The notes beneath the pieces are model-generated. The model was not told the DNA's origin and made no database searches. It saw nothing but the letters and a program-made list of their open reading frames with translations. 64,000 nt of DNA from Acholoe squamosa. Its lineage: Eukaryota; Annelida; Polychaeta; Phyllodocida; Polynoidae. A program made the position numbers and the translations under genes. The first letter of the stretch is position 1. Every line of letters begins with the position of its first letter. Of this stretch, positions 31,780-43,776 are shown piece after piece. The DNA lies in NCBI GenBank assembly GCA_949317995.1, contig OX439038.1:38259113-38323112 (forward strand), in the 5' to 3' direction.

Positions 31780-32180
31780 TATTGCGTAAATCCATAGAAT
31801 TATTTCATCAGAACATGAGTCATGGATATTGAATAATTTCTTACCATCATTGCGCAATACACCTTCATACGTAGGTCATACGTTTTCATGACGTCACATC
31901 CATTTTTCAAGTAGGTTAGTAGGTCACTTCCGGTTTGCAAGTAGGTCAACCCTAGGTATTGCGCAATTCTCTTAATTTATGCAACTAGGTCAGGTCACTA
32001 GGTCAAATGGAATCCAGCTCTCTGATTGGTCAAAAAAAACTAGGTCATGACCTTATGACGTCACTTCCTGTCAAATCCAGCCCTCTGATTGGTTGAAACT
32101 AGGTCACTTCCGGTCTACCAGTAGGTCATGACCTAGTTAGTAGCTAATCCATTGCGCTCAGTTTGCATGTATATACTACT
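31780..32180 (-). repeat. Polinton right terminal inverted repeat
   Basis: Reverse complement of the left end, with the same AGGTCA hexamers and two TGACGTCA sites. It ends ...ATACTACT at 32180, followed by the TTTGTA target duplication at 32181-32186. Confidence 0.95.
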
Positions 32181-32186
32181 TTTGTA

Positions 32187-35100
32187 ACTATAATTTGACA
32201 CAACAGCAGCACTATCTTAGCAGGAGTTGGTTGGTCATGTGGACAAAGCAGTTGGTCCCAGTCGACCGAACACTAATAACTCTACATTGGTCATGCAATA
32301 ATGCTCATTAGAACAGACTACCCTGGAATCAGAGCGCAAAGTGTTCACTTGGCAGGATCCATATACATGTATATGTGCAAAATGAATCACTGGGGCAGAT
32401 GGTATTTTATCTGATAGGAGCGATGTCAATTTTATGTTTCAAAATCTTGAAAAACGCTTACAGTAGAGCCCTGACAGATAGCTATTGTGTTTCATATTCA
32501 TTATGAATCAACAAGTATTTCTATAATATTGTTTATCAAAAAGGTTCATAATAATAACAGGTTTTTTTTACATATGTCTCATGAAAACTATGGATTTGGA
32601 TATCAAATTTAAGATAACCCCCCCCCCCAAATGATCTGCCCCTCAATGGATTTTGTTTGATAGTTTGTATGTTGTTTAGGTAGCTCTAAAGAACCTGGAA
32701 AACTATAGGAAATGACATTTTCAATTACACCTCTGCAAATACAGAATGTGACTGGACTAAAATGAAAAGCAGACAACTAACAGATATTATGTAAGTTAAT
32801 GTGAAGGAGACACAAGCTGCCAGTACCCTATTTTGATTGATACCAAGGTAACAGTCCAAAACCATGTGCATTTTTAGATATATTGTGACTACAACGTTGC
32901 CTCTTTTCACAGCCAACTGTGGCCTGTTTTCACTTGCAACTGTGGCCTGTTTTTGCGGCTAAATACAGCCTGTTTTCATGGCCAAATACAGCCTGTTGTC
33001 ATCGCAAACTGTTGCCTGTCTTGATGGCCAAGTCGGTGGTGACATTGCTTAGTGACGTGACATCGCTTAGCAACATGATGTTGCTTAGTGACGTGATGAC
33101 ACTCTCCCAGCAGATTCTCTCGGATGTTTGAGGGTTTTTTTATATCTCGGGAACCACATGTCTGAATTCTATATATGTAGCTATCAATGCATACAATCTA
33201 GGTGATTTAAGATTGAGAAGCTACAATAAGAACAAAACTGAGCATGGGCCCGGTCTCTTTGAATAGGGATCCAAGATGGCAGTAAGTACAAAAAAAAAAG
33301 TCTAGATCCATTAAAGTTTTGTTCCGAATACTATTTACATTTATTTGCAATTGAAGCCCATGGTTTAGGTAGTCAGGAGGAATGTAAAAGCATATGGCTG
33401 TATTAAAACATTTAAATCCTTGAAATCTTTATGAAAAATCGAGTTAAATTTGAGAAAAATACATGACAACCTCTATTTCCACTGATTCCTGACAAGCTTT
33501 CAAGTCTATTTCAATGAGAAAGGGTACCAGAAATGAAGAAATGCCGTTCTTAATATCTTGAAGAATGTCACACTTTGTCCTTCTCATAAGGCCTGCACCT
33601 TTGTAATCTAATGATATTTTTGCTTTTTTAGAGACATTTGTTGGGCTTCTAAACTTTGCCAAGGTCATAAAATCCTATAGGCCAGATGAATATATGATAT
33701 AATTGATATAGAATGCTAAAGAAAAGTTCCTGTAAAGAAAATTCCTTCATTATTCACTTATAAGATTTTCTTCTTCAATCATAAATATATGCTAAATTTT
33801 GATATATTTAACACAATTTACATCATTTTGTGAATTGCATTTTAGAAACATATACCCTAGGTATGTCCTGGATGTATTATATCATCTAAATTCACAAATG
33901 TCTGGTCAGTGCAAGAATTGAAACAATGCAAATACAGAATTATGTGCTGTTTTCTATTTTTGCCCTTTTAGAATATGACCTTGACCTCAAACAATTCAAA
34001 CCCAAGTGTTCCAAGTTGTGATTTATATATAGAAGAATCGTTATCTCACATAGCAAAGCACTGGCTACAGAATTTATGGATTTATTCAAAAAATGTATGT
34101 GACCAAACCACTTCAATATTTATAGCAATTCTCGACCTTTGACCTTGAATTCTACCCTCTGCCCCTCGCTGAATTTTGTTTGATAGTTAGTATGATGTTA
34201 TAGGCATATCAGTTAGTAGAATGAGTGAAGTCTCTTTCTAAATGCTATGCTAAATAAGGCAGAAGATTGCTTACATTTAAAACAACAGGGAAAGTGCGTT
34301 GAAAATAGTGTATAAAAATATCAGTGTCATAATTACGCCTGTTGTTGAAGATAACCACTCCCTTAAAACAAAAGAAACATGGAAACATGGAAACAGGATG
34401 AAAATACAAGGTGTGTTTCAGGTAAATACATGGTCTCAAAATGTAGGGTATCTAGGTAGGAATTCTTCTTTACTCAGACCGTAAAAAAATATAGATGTCT
34501 AGGGGACATTCACCTGAAGTCGGCCATACACCAGGACTTGGCCATTTTCTTGTCACAAAATCCTCAATTGGTTGTCTGACCCTTTAAGATGTACTACACG
34601 TGGGGTGGGACATGATGTGTTATTGCATCCTATCCAATTACCCATTATAGTATCATTAAGTAAAATCACGTGTCAGTACCCCTATTAGATATGTATTGAG
34701 AAGCTGGATAGAAACATTTCTCTACAACTTCTCATTATCGTATAAAAGCGTTCTAGGGCTATATGAATGTCTATTTCATGATTTATAAATATTCTTGACA
34801 GAATTATAACTAGAAATATATTTATTCAATGATCAATTAGTTTAGTCTTATTTCACCCAAAGTCCTCCACACTGTCACTTTAACCTCAAATCATCCATCT
34901 TTTATCCCAACTCGTCAACTGCTTAAAAGGATATTTCTCCACTAGATCTTTCTATTCAATCAGAGGGGCAGACCTTTTTTCAGGGGGGTATCCAAGATGG
35001 CCACCAGAATATCAGAATTACTAGAAATCTATCTATCTCTGGTAATTATCAACATAGAAAGATGATTTAAAGTTTTAAACATACATTTATGAAGTGAAGG

Positions 35101-35556
35101 AATTCATATTTATCATTTTCATGAATGTAGGTGGCAGCCATTTTGAATTTTTAATGAGGTCACTGTCAAAATCATTGCAAATATTTGTGGATAATCAAGA
35201 TTTGATTCATTTGGTATGAATACTAAACTTGAGGCACATAATACATCTCTTTTTGAAGATCAGGGATCAGGGACCCCTCCACCAGAACCCCACAGAAAAA
35301 AAATTTTGTTAGACACCACATTTACAAGGTACACCCTGACTCTGGCCTGACCTTACAGGCTTTAATCAGGACTGGAGCTGGCCCAGGCAATAGACACTGA
35401 TAAGGTAGGGATCATATTGTTTCTGAAAGTAGGTGTTATTCAGGGACAATGCATCCATCATGGCATGTCTTGCCAATGTTATTTACTTGATTCAGCTAAA
35501 CTCAAGTAGTGGACCCACTGTATATTGGTCTAAACTCCTATAAGGCTCATTGCTAC
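32187..35556. other. gene-free flank between Polinton and element 2
   Basis: AT-rich sequence with no supported gene. At 32905-33020 there are about five imperfect ~27-bp units (ACTGTGGCCTGTTTTCA type). At 33040-33110 there are three GCTTAGTGACGTGA-type units. Both are local tandem repeats. The rest shows only short open frames without recognisable motifs. Confidence 0.6.
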
Positions 35557-35919
35557 TGTAGGGGCCGGCATCGTTGCATATATATTAGTGCCGTTCATCC
35601 GAGAGACGTGTTCGTGTGGTGCTTGTTCCTTCTATGCCAGCTAGGTGTCGCTTTGCGATACCCCGTTGGTACAAGAGGGGGCAGCACCATGCCTCGCGTC
35701 CAGCTTCTACTAAGAAGCCGGACGAGCGGCAGAAGGGGACTGGACGTGGTCCAGTCAAGACGCTCAGTTATAATCCATTGAAACTTGAATAAAGTCCTAC
35801 CCGAGAGGTAGGGGTATCCGGGGCTTTGCCCAACCCGAACTACTCGTGTTGTGTTGGTATCTCTAGTGATAAGCGAGCCAACGAGCCACCCAACATATAA
35901 GTCGATACGAACCATTACA
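35557..35919 (+). repeat. element 2 5' LTR
   Basis: 363 bp, TGTAGGGGCC...CATTACA. A poly(A) signal AATAAA lies near 35789. The 3' copy at 47534 matches up to GACGAGCGG. Confidence 0.95.
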
Positions 35920-35920
35920 C

Positions 35921-35933
35921 TGGTGCCGTGACC
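35921..35933 (+). promoter_or_regulatory. primer binding site, tRNA-His type
   Basis: TGGTGCCGTGACC, one base after the LTR. Twelve bases complement the expected tRNA-His 3' end including CCA. Confidence 0.75.
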
Positions 35934-35935
35934 AG

Positions 35936-38900
35936 TTGGTTCGGGGGTGGAGCGCGGCCATATTGGCCGAAAGCCTCGGGAAACCCGATGCGGATCCCCC
36001 CAGCCCTGGGCTAGAGGGATTCGAAGAGGATGGCTTTACATCCCAGCATCTGTTGTTAGACTGGAAGCCCGGTCAACAACAAATGTTCAACCCAGAGGGT
36101 GTCCAGACTGTTTTCTCGACACCCGGTTTAATAGACGGTGCTACCAATAATGGAGGTGGCATCGTAAGATTGTATCCGGGTACACCTCAAACGGTGGCAC
36201 CGGACGTAGGACTGTTCAGGGGGGTATTAAGACCCCCAACTTTGGACTTGAGCGATTGGTCCCGAGTTATAACTAGCAGGCGCCAGCTGGGTCCTATTAC
36301 ACCAGCGGGCTCGGCTAGCAACTTGGGTACCCCAACGGCACAAAGCCCTACGCAGCGTACCGCGACCCCCCCGGGAGCGGTACCAGAGGGGGCAAACAGA
36401 GTAGCCCCACTAATGACATCGTCGGATCATGATAGCGACGATGGTAAAGCTATAAAGGACCCATTGGTCCCTAAAGCAACCCCGAAGACTAAGCCTCGGG
36501 ATGCCGAACCGAGAAACTCGGAAAAGCATTACCTAGGCCTATCTTTGGACGAAGGCTTGTCTGACTCCATGTTCAACCCTGGAGGCAGCCGCAAGTCGAT
36601 ATACGGACGTCGGATGGGCCCCGGGTATAAAACTACCTCGGCCTATTTGAAAGCCAAAGAGCAGGTAGAGTTACGGCTAAGAGGCAACATGAACAATTCA
36701 TGGCAGCCCAATTGAAAATAGAAGAGGAGACTAAATCTCGGATCAGCAAATTACGATGCGTTGAACAGGAGGCGATTCTAAAAGAATCAGACCTAAAATA
36801 TCGCCTAACTTCTGTAGCCCATCGATTGGAGCGAAAGGAGAAAGACGAACGGGAAAAAGAGAAAAGATTGGCTGAGTTGGAGCTCGAAGAAGCCAATAAA
36901 CTCAGAGCAATTGAAAAGGCTAGAGCCGAGGAGGTTGCTAAGGCCCGGGATGTAAACAAACTACAATCCGAGTTGCATGCCATGGAGGAGAAGTTAAAGA
37001 AACTTCAACTCCGAAAGGCAGAGACAGAGGCCAAGTTGGTATCGGAACAGTCCGAGATCAGGAGAGAGACCAACGAATATCAGCGGTCTCAGAAGGAGAA
37101 AGGTGAAAAGTACCGTCTACTGAAGGATACTTTTAAGCGGGAGGCACTGGCCGCCCAGGAGGAGCGTAACCAAGCAGTTGCAGAAAACGAGAAGATCCGA
37201 TCCGAGATCTTATCAGAAAATGCACAGCTAAGGGAGGAGCAGCGAAATCTCACTACGGATGTAGCTACCCTCACAATAAATAAGTCTGCTATGGAGAGTT
37301 ATTTACAGGAGCAAGAGCAGGCGAATGCTCCTCCTGCGAGTAAGGACCTAAACCCGAACTCGACGTTTGTTAAACAGGGTGACCCAGTTTCCTGTTCTAC
37401 ACCTAAGCATCCGCAATACAATCCTTTTGTCAATGACAATGCGATGCGGAATGTAGATCAAGGGGGAGTTTATATCAGAACCCAAGATAAGCACGGCCGA
37501 ACTAGTAGAGTCCGGATAAGCGAGGTGCCCATAGTCCACAACCTAGACCCGGATTATGCACCTCTGGATGCCTCCGACAGTAGCGCGGAAATTAGTGGTT
37601 TCCACATACATGTGGATCAGACAGAAAGTGTTGGGTTGGGAGCTGGTAATGACAGCAGCCAACAAACTCCATCAAGCGATGGTAGTCAACCGACGGGGAA
37701 CCAGCCATCCGATGGCGGCCACCAAGGTGCACAAGGGGGGGGGCGGTGCTACGGGTACTACAGGTAGCAATAGTACCTCGGGTACCAGCCCTAACCAGGG
37801 TGGTGGAGGCTATACGAACCACAGTGGTTCACAGTGGACGTATACCCAGCCGCCACCACCACCTCCACCGGGCAACACAAGCTTTGGTGGAATAGGGGGC
37901 AATCGAACCTTGAACGAAACCAAGGCGATCGAGTGGAGCAAACAGCAATGCACTAGATTGATGTATGCTCATAATTCCGCCCGAATGGTAGCCGTGATTC
38001 CTAAGGAATATGACGGTACTCGACCATGGAAAGAGTGGTTTGAAGATTTCATCGATGTGATGAATTATAATGGTTGGACCCCATACGAGGCCAAGCCGCA
38101 TCTAGTGAGATGCTTGAAAGGCGGGCCGGGTCGCATGGCTGTAGAGCAATGGCGGACCTGGTACGGTCTCATAGGAAGTTTCAAGCAGTTAGTGGAATCT
38201 GCTAGTGGACTGTTATGTAACATGGTCAAGGAGGATCCGATGGTCCGCTTTAAAAAACGCACGCAGAAGCCTAACGAAGCTTTCAGAGCATACGGTATGG
38301 AACTCCATGCCCTGCTAAGCAAGGCCAGGCCTGGTACTGAAAACCAGGACTGGTATATGGACGATTTAATTACACAATTCGTTAAGGGTCTGAGAGACCG
38401 AGACGAGCAGATTGCTGCGAGAGATGCCTGGAAAGAAGGCATAACATTGCACGGTATATTTAATGGTATAGATATGGCCGTGAAGAAGCGAACCATGTTA
38501 GCCGGGGACATACCGAACGCCAGTGGCTCGGCTCCCCTAGCATCAGTAGCCCAGCAGTCCGAGGTAAATAGTACCTCGGACGACTTTGAACTGATTGAAA
38601 TCGAACAGGAGGACGGCACCTTTTGTTCGATGCAGCTAAGGAAAAATGCTTCAGGTAGGAAGTATATACCAAGGAAGGCATTTAATAAGGTAAGGGATTC
38701 TAGACCATCTTCCGAGGTCAAGGGTGACCCGAAAGTTGGTGAGAAGGCAGCCAAGCCTCTTGTAAGCACTGATAAAGCGAAGGGTCAGTCTCCGGACATG
38801 ACCAAACTTATGGAGGATATGTGTAAGAAAATTACAGATGCCCTCCAAGCCAGTCGGCAAAGACCCAGAGTGGATCGCCGAACGGTTAAGTGTTTCAGGT

Positions 38901-39028
38901 GCCAGCGCATGGGACACTACTCCTCTGAATGTACCGCTGCTAAGCCGGTAATGGCTGCCTTCTATGAAGCTGAAGACAACGGCGAAGGAAGGGAGAACGC
39001 TACGGATTCCACTGATGTGGAAAACTAG
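35936..39028 (+). pseudogene. gag: element 2 gag, very long, with coiled coil and CCHC knuckle
   Basis: Three overlapping pieces (35936-36715, 36700-37767, 37556-39028) total ~1030 codons, roughly twice a common Ty3 Gag. The frame is open from the primer site without an ATG until about 36083 (QQQMFNPEG). Piece 2 is mostly a ~200-residue Lys/Glu coiled coil, then YNPFVND. Piece 3 has Gly and Pro runs, the capsid-like domain (WKEWFEDFIDVMNYNGWTPY and onward) and one zinc knuckle (CFRCQRMGHYSSEC, about 38890). The breaks are a frameshift near 36700 and one at the G-run at 37735-37742. The TAG stop at 39026 sits inside the frameshift signal. Confidence 0.88.
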
Positions 39029-42000
39029 TGGGGGTTGTATCCACGGCATTGGGTATAACCCCGGAGAGGAACGAATGCCAAAATGCTACCGGGGGCGACC
39101 CGGTGGAAGATTTCGAATCAAATTCACCTGGAGGCCGGGTGGCTGTGGGTGCGCACCCCTGCACCTTGGCCGGGGCCAGGGACCCTAGTGCTTATGTGTA
39201 CGGTAGTGAACATATGGAGGCGAGTCGCCGCACTGGGGGAGAGGAAGGATGGATCAAAGAGTTGATCCGAGTGTGTGGGACACGCCTTCCCCCAAGTCAT
39301 CCGTGTCTAGAATTTTTAAGAGGACTCGGATTGAATCTTGGTGATTCGGGAGACTTTAACCAGTTTACCAGTAACCCCTCTCCTTTAGGGGGGAGACGGT
39401 GGTATGTACCCATATCTGTGGAAGGCCGGGTAGGTGAATTCTTGGTGGATACTGGAGCCAGCCACTCCTGTGTGTCCAAAAGATTCTTTGACTCGGTGGC
39501 CGGCAGCCATGAGAACCTCAAAACGGGGGTAAATGCTTGCACAGCCGACGGAAGCAGTATGCATACTTTTGGTAGGACGTTTATGCCTATCCGTATAGGA
39601 GGCAAAGAATTTGTTCTTTCGCCAACTATAGCAGAGGTTAGTGATGACGGAATCCTCGGATTGGATTTTGCAAGCTTATATGGGGCCGTCTTGGACCCCA
39701 GGGATGGTATGATGAGTATACGGAACCCATATGGCTTGCATGTCCAATGCGTATTGAGACAGGTGTCTTCGGTCGCATCAGTGATACATACGGTGAAGAT
39801 CCCACCGGGTACCACTTGCGATGTCCTTTGTGGCCGATCGATGGCCCAAAGGAATGAAACTGGAGTCTATGAACCCGACACGGTGTATCTGTCGAGTATC
39901 GGGTTGGACTCAGTGGATACATTAGTGGCTAATGCAGCTTGGACTGTATTACCCATGACTAACCGAAGTGGTTCAGTGGTCTACTTGAAGCGAGGCGATA
40001 GTGTGGGTAGGATGAGTTCGGTCGAACACGTCGCCGAGGCTAGGTTCAATAAACCACTAAACCCTGTTAGTAAGCATCCGTTGGATGAAGAATTCCAAAA
40101 GCTGATTGACCAATCAGATTTACAGAATACGGAGGATAAGGATTGCCTAGCGAAACTCCTACAAAAGTACGAGAGTGCTTTTGGTAGGGAAGGAGGACCG
40201 GTGGGCAGATCCGACAAGGTGTTGCACACCATAGATGTGGGCAACGAGAAACCTTTTAAAATCCCGTATCGCAGACTTCCTCTTAAGAAGAAGTTAATTT
40301 GCGAACAGGAAATACAAAAACAGTTGGACCTAGGGGTCATCGTGCCGAGCTCGAGTCCCTGGTCCAGTCCTGTTTGTATGACCACTAAGAAAGACGGTAC
40401 AATCCGCTTTTGTGTTGACTACCGAAAACTGAACGGTATACAAAGAAGAACTCATATCCTTTACCAAGGATAGACGAGACATTAGATAGCTTGGGTGGGA
40501 ACCAATGGTTCTGTACCTTGGACTTACAATCCGGGTATTGGCAGATACCGATGCACCCTGATGACATGGAGAAAACAGCGTTCTCCAGTCATATGGGGCT
40601 ATTCGAGTATAATGTCTTACCCTTCGGATTGTGTAACGCCCCCGCTACATTCGAGGCCATGATGGAATCCTTGTTGAGTGATCTTTTGTGGAAGAAATGT
40701 TTGGTCTACTTGGACGACGTTGTCGTGTTCGGCAAGTCGTTTAGGGAATGCCATGCAAATCTGCAATTGGTACTCGACCGGATACTATCAAACGGTCTAA
40801 AACTCAAACCCAAGAAATGTAACCTGTTTAAGAAAACAATTACATACTTGGGAAGGATCATCACCCCCAACGGAGTGAGCGCAGATCCGGAGAAATTAGA
40901 AGCTGTAGAGAATTGGGAAAGACCCACGAGTGCTAAGGAGGTGAGATCATTTCTAGGATTTTGTTCCTACTACCGTGATTTCATACCGAATTATTCTCGT
41001 GTCAGCTTTCCTATGCAGTGCTTAGCTCACTGGACCCCGGGTAGGGCACGGGACCCATTCCCATGGACCAGCGAGCAAGAAGAATCTTTTAATAAAATAA
41101 AAGATTTGTTTAGAAACACACCCATGTTGAAATATCCCACTCCCGAGGGACATTTCATCTAAGACACAGATGCGAGCAATGATGCAATAGGGGCGGCTCT
41201 CTCTCAGGTCCAGGAGGGAGTCGAAGTCCCAATAGCATTCGCTAGCAACACGCTAAGCAAGACCCAGCGTAATTATTATACCACCAAGCGGGAACTCCTC
41301 GCGGTAGTGGTGTATACGAAGAAGTTTAAGCATTTTCTCTGGGGAAGTGACTTCACTTTAAGAACCGACCATTCGTCTCTTAGGTGGCTCCTTAACTTTA
41401 AGGACGCCGAGGGGATGATTGGACGATGGTTAGCTCATCTATCCGAGTTTGGATTAGAGCATAAACAAATAGAGCACCGACCCGGTGCTAAACATATCAA
41501 TGCGGATGCCTTGTCGAGGCGACCTATCCGAAGGTGCCAAAATGCCACTTGTGAAGACTGCGGGGCCCACAATGCTGTGGTAGCCGGGTTGGTATTTAAT
41601 TATACCACCCCCCGTATCCCCTGGGAGGAGGCTGTATGTAGCTACCTCGATTGGTCCCCGGAGACCATCAAGAAGTTCCAACTGTCGGATCCCACCACCG
41701 CGCGCATAATGGAATACCTACGGTCAGGTATTAAACCGGCAAGGCCGCTAGTATCCCTAGAAGATAGGGAAGCGAGGCGATTGCTAGCCCAATGGACCGA
41801 GCTAGAGATCCGAGACAGCATACTATGCAGGTGGAAGACAACTCCCACCAATGGTAGGCTGTTGCAAATAGTGATCCCCGCCCCGATGAGGAGGGATATC
41901 ATGTATTATTGCCATGGTCACCAAACAAGCGGCCATTTCGGTAAGAAGAGGTCAATAGAGCGCCTACAAAGGCATTACTACTGGCCTGGAATGAGAGGCG

Positions 42001-43257
42001 ACCTGCTCCGGTGGATCGCCACTTGCCCGGATTGTTGTAAAAACAAGCCGGGACCTGGCCGGGGAAAGCAACCCTTATCCCAGGAATTGTTTGGTGTCAG
42101 GTTCGCTCGAGTGGCGATAGACATCATCAGCGGGATCAAGACGACGGCCCGGGACAATACTTGCATGATGGTCGTAACCGACTATTACACCAAGTACACC
42201 CGGGTGTTCCCTCTTCCTAATCACAAAGCCGCCACATGCGCGGAAGCGTTTGTGAAAGGCTGGGTGCTGCATTTGGGTGTTCCCCTTATGATGCACAGCG
42301 ACCAAGGAAGAGAGTTCGAGTCTGTGGCAGGAAATGTGCCATTACCTAGCTATTTGCAAGACCCGAACAAACCCATACCGACCACAGTCGGATGGGCAGG
42401 TAGAGCGGTTCAACAGAACCCTGATACAAGTACTAAAGCCCCTGGTCAATACCCACCAGGACGACTGGGATGAACAGTGTGAGTTTGTAGTACATGCTTA
42501 CAACAACACTGTCCATTCATCTACTAATTGCACTCCAAACATGCTAGTGTTCGGCGAGGACATCATAATGCCCGCCGACTTAGTGTATGGAGTGGTTGGG
42601 ATAGACCCGGAGGCGCCCTGCAACGTGTTGTTTGTGGAGTCGTTAAGGGATAGGTTCCAACAGCCATACAAGGCCATTCGGAAAGAGCTGCTGAAGAGTG
42701 CGAAGTGGCAAAAGGTGGGTTATGACACCAATGCCAAACGAATTCGTTTTAATGTTGGGGACAAAGTACTAAGGTACTACGAGCCGCTAGAACGGCTGAA
42801 GCTCGTAACGCCCTGGGAAGGTCTATTTAAAATCATTCGTATCATCTCTGAGTCCACGGTGATGATGGAGGACTGCCTAACTGGTAGGAAATGGAAGACA
42901 AATGTCGGAAAACTTCGGCCCTGGAAGGGACGCGAAGAGGCGGAGAGGGAGTTCGGTTACCAACCACCTGAGTCTGTCCCTAGCGGACCTAGCGTGGTAG
43001 TACCGATGAAGCACCCTAGAAGCCGGCCGAGAAAAACGCCGGAAGACGAGGTAACAGTCAAAAAGAAGACGAAGGCCAGGAAACGACCTAATCGTAAGAA
43101 AAGGAAGAATGTCTCACTGAGTGAAGGCACTACGTATGGGAAAGGTTTCGCCATGGCTAAGCGGAACCCAGAAAAGGCCGTACGTAAAGCCGGGAAGAAT
43201 AAGAAGCTAACCGAAGGCGTTAGACGCAGTCCCCGGTTGAGGTCTGCTGTAACCTAA
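39016..43257 (+). pseudogene. pol: element 2 pol: protease, RT, RNase H, integrase
   Basis: The frame is -1 to gag. The aspartic protease is in FLVDTGASHSCV (about 39442) with a GILGLDF flap-end block. RT has SPVCMTTKKDGT, then PFGLCNAPATF and YLDD (about 40709). RNase H has DTDASND, TTKRELLAVV, RTDHSSLRW and NADALSR. Integrase has the HHCC region (HGHQTSGHF...CPDCC), triad residues in AIDIISG, HSDQGREFE and QVERFNRT, a GPY/F-like module and a basic tail. Breaks: frameshift near 40450-40480, in-frame TAA at 41160-41162, and a frameshift near 42325. Confidence 0.95.
39019..39062 (+). promoter_or_regulatory. candidate -1 ribosomal frameshift signal
   Basis: Heptamer GGAAAAC (39019-39025) sits in the gag frame as G GAA AAC, directly before TAG. 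After a 5-nt spacer, arm GGGGTTGTATCC (39031-39042) pairs with GGGTATAACCCC (39051-39062) over 12 bp, two of them G-U, around an 8-nt loop. A -1 slip enters the pol frame. The heptamer type resembles the known GGAUUUA site of MMTV. Confidence 0.7.
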
Positions 43258-43776
43258 CTCAGTACACAACGAGCTGCTGCGTGTTGTCCGCCGTAGGCGG
43301 TTAACATACGTTCCACGGCTGGAGATGCCGAACGCGCCCCCCCGGGTAGCTGTATCCCGTGAGTGGCGGACGGATTAACCGGTACATTCGCTTTGAAGCG
43401 TTGTATACACCGCCAAGCTCCAGACGATAGCACTCGGGTAGTAGGCCGCGTCTCGCATGTCGAGTCGAATGTTAGTTCGGATCTAGTTCCCTAGGTGGCG
43501 CCGCGGGTGCGGCGGGAAAGCGCAGAACTAGGTCACCGGATAGCCTTTGCGGGATCTCGCGAGAGGTCTGACGTCATATTGTTCATAACTAGAGCGGACT
43601 CCTGGTGGTAAGACGCCACCCGTTTCGCTCTGGTTAGTGTTGGCGGTAGGCAGCCTCCAGCTGTCGAGTTAGCTTGTCGTAACTAGCACCTTTTTGTTGG
43701 ACGAATCCTTCGGGAGGAGTCCAACACATTTGCCAATTTACAAATTGGAAGTCGCCCTCAGTGCCATACTCTGGTC
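43258..43776 (+). promoter_or_regulatory. pol-accessory intergenic region of element 2
   Basis: A GC-rich 0.5-kb gap. Motif GGACGGATTAACCGGTAC at 43368-43385, ~111 bp after the pol stop, is related to the GGACGGATAATCCGGTGG motif at the same place in elements 1 and 3. A TGACGTCA site is at ~43570. Confidence 0.45.

Larger units (their letters stand above)
944..32180. mobile_element. Polinton/Maverick element with a nested Ty3 insertion
   Basis: The ends are inverted repeats starting AGTAGTATATACATG. The flanking 6-bp duplication TTTGTA (938-943 and 32181-32186) is exact, which is the Polinton target-duplication length, and the AG...CT termini also fit. The element encodes the full Polinton set: protein-primed DNA polymerase B, retroviral-type integrase with chromodomain, adenain-like protease, packaging ATPase, double-jelly-roll capsid and penton. 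Total span is 31.2 kb, of which 11.8 kb is a later Ty3/gypsy insertion at 15805-27600; the remaining ~19.4 kb is typical. Left-arm genes run leftwards and right-arm genes run rightwards from a shared region near 12.2-12.5 kb. Several core genes are broken, so the copy is inactive. Confidence 0.97.

Noticed and set aside
32187..35556. Possible host exons in the flank
   Set aside because: Only short frames of ~60-75 codons without motifs or convincing splice-site patterns were seen.
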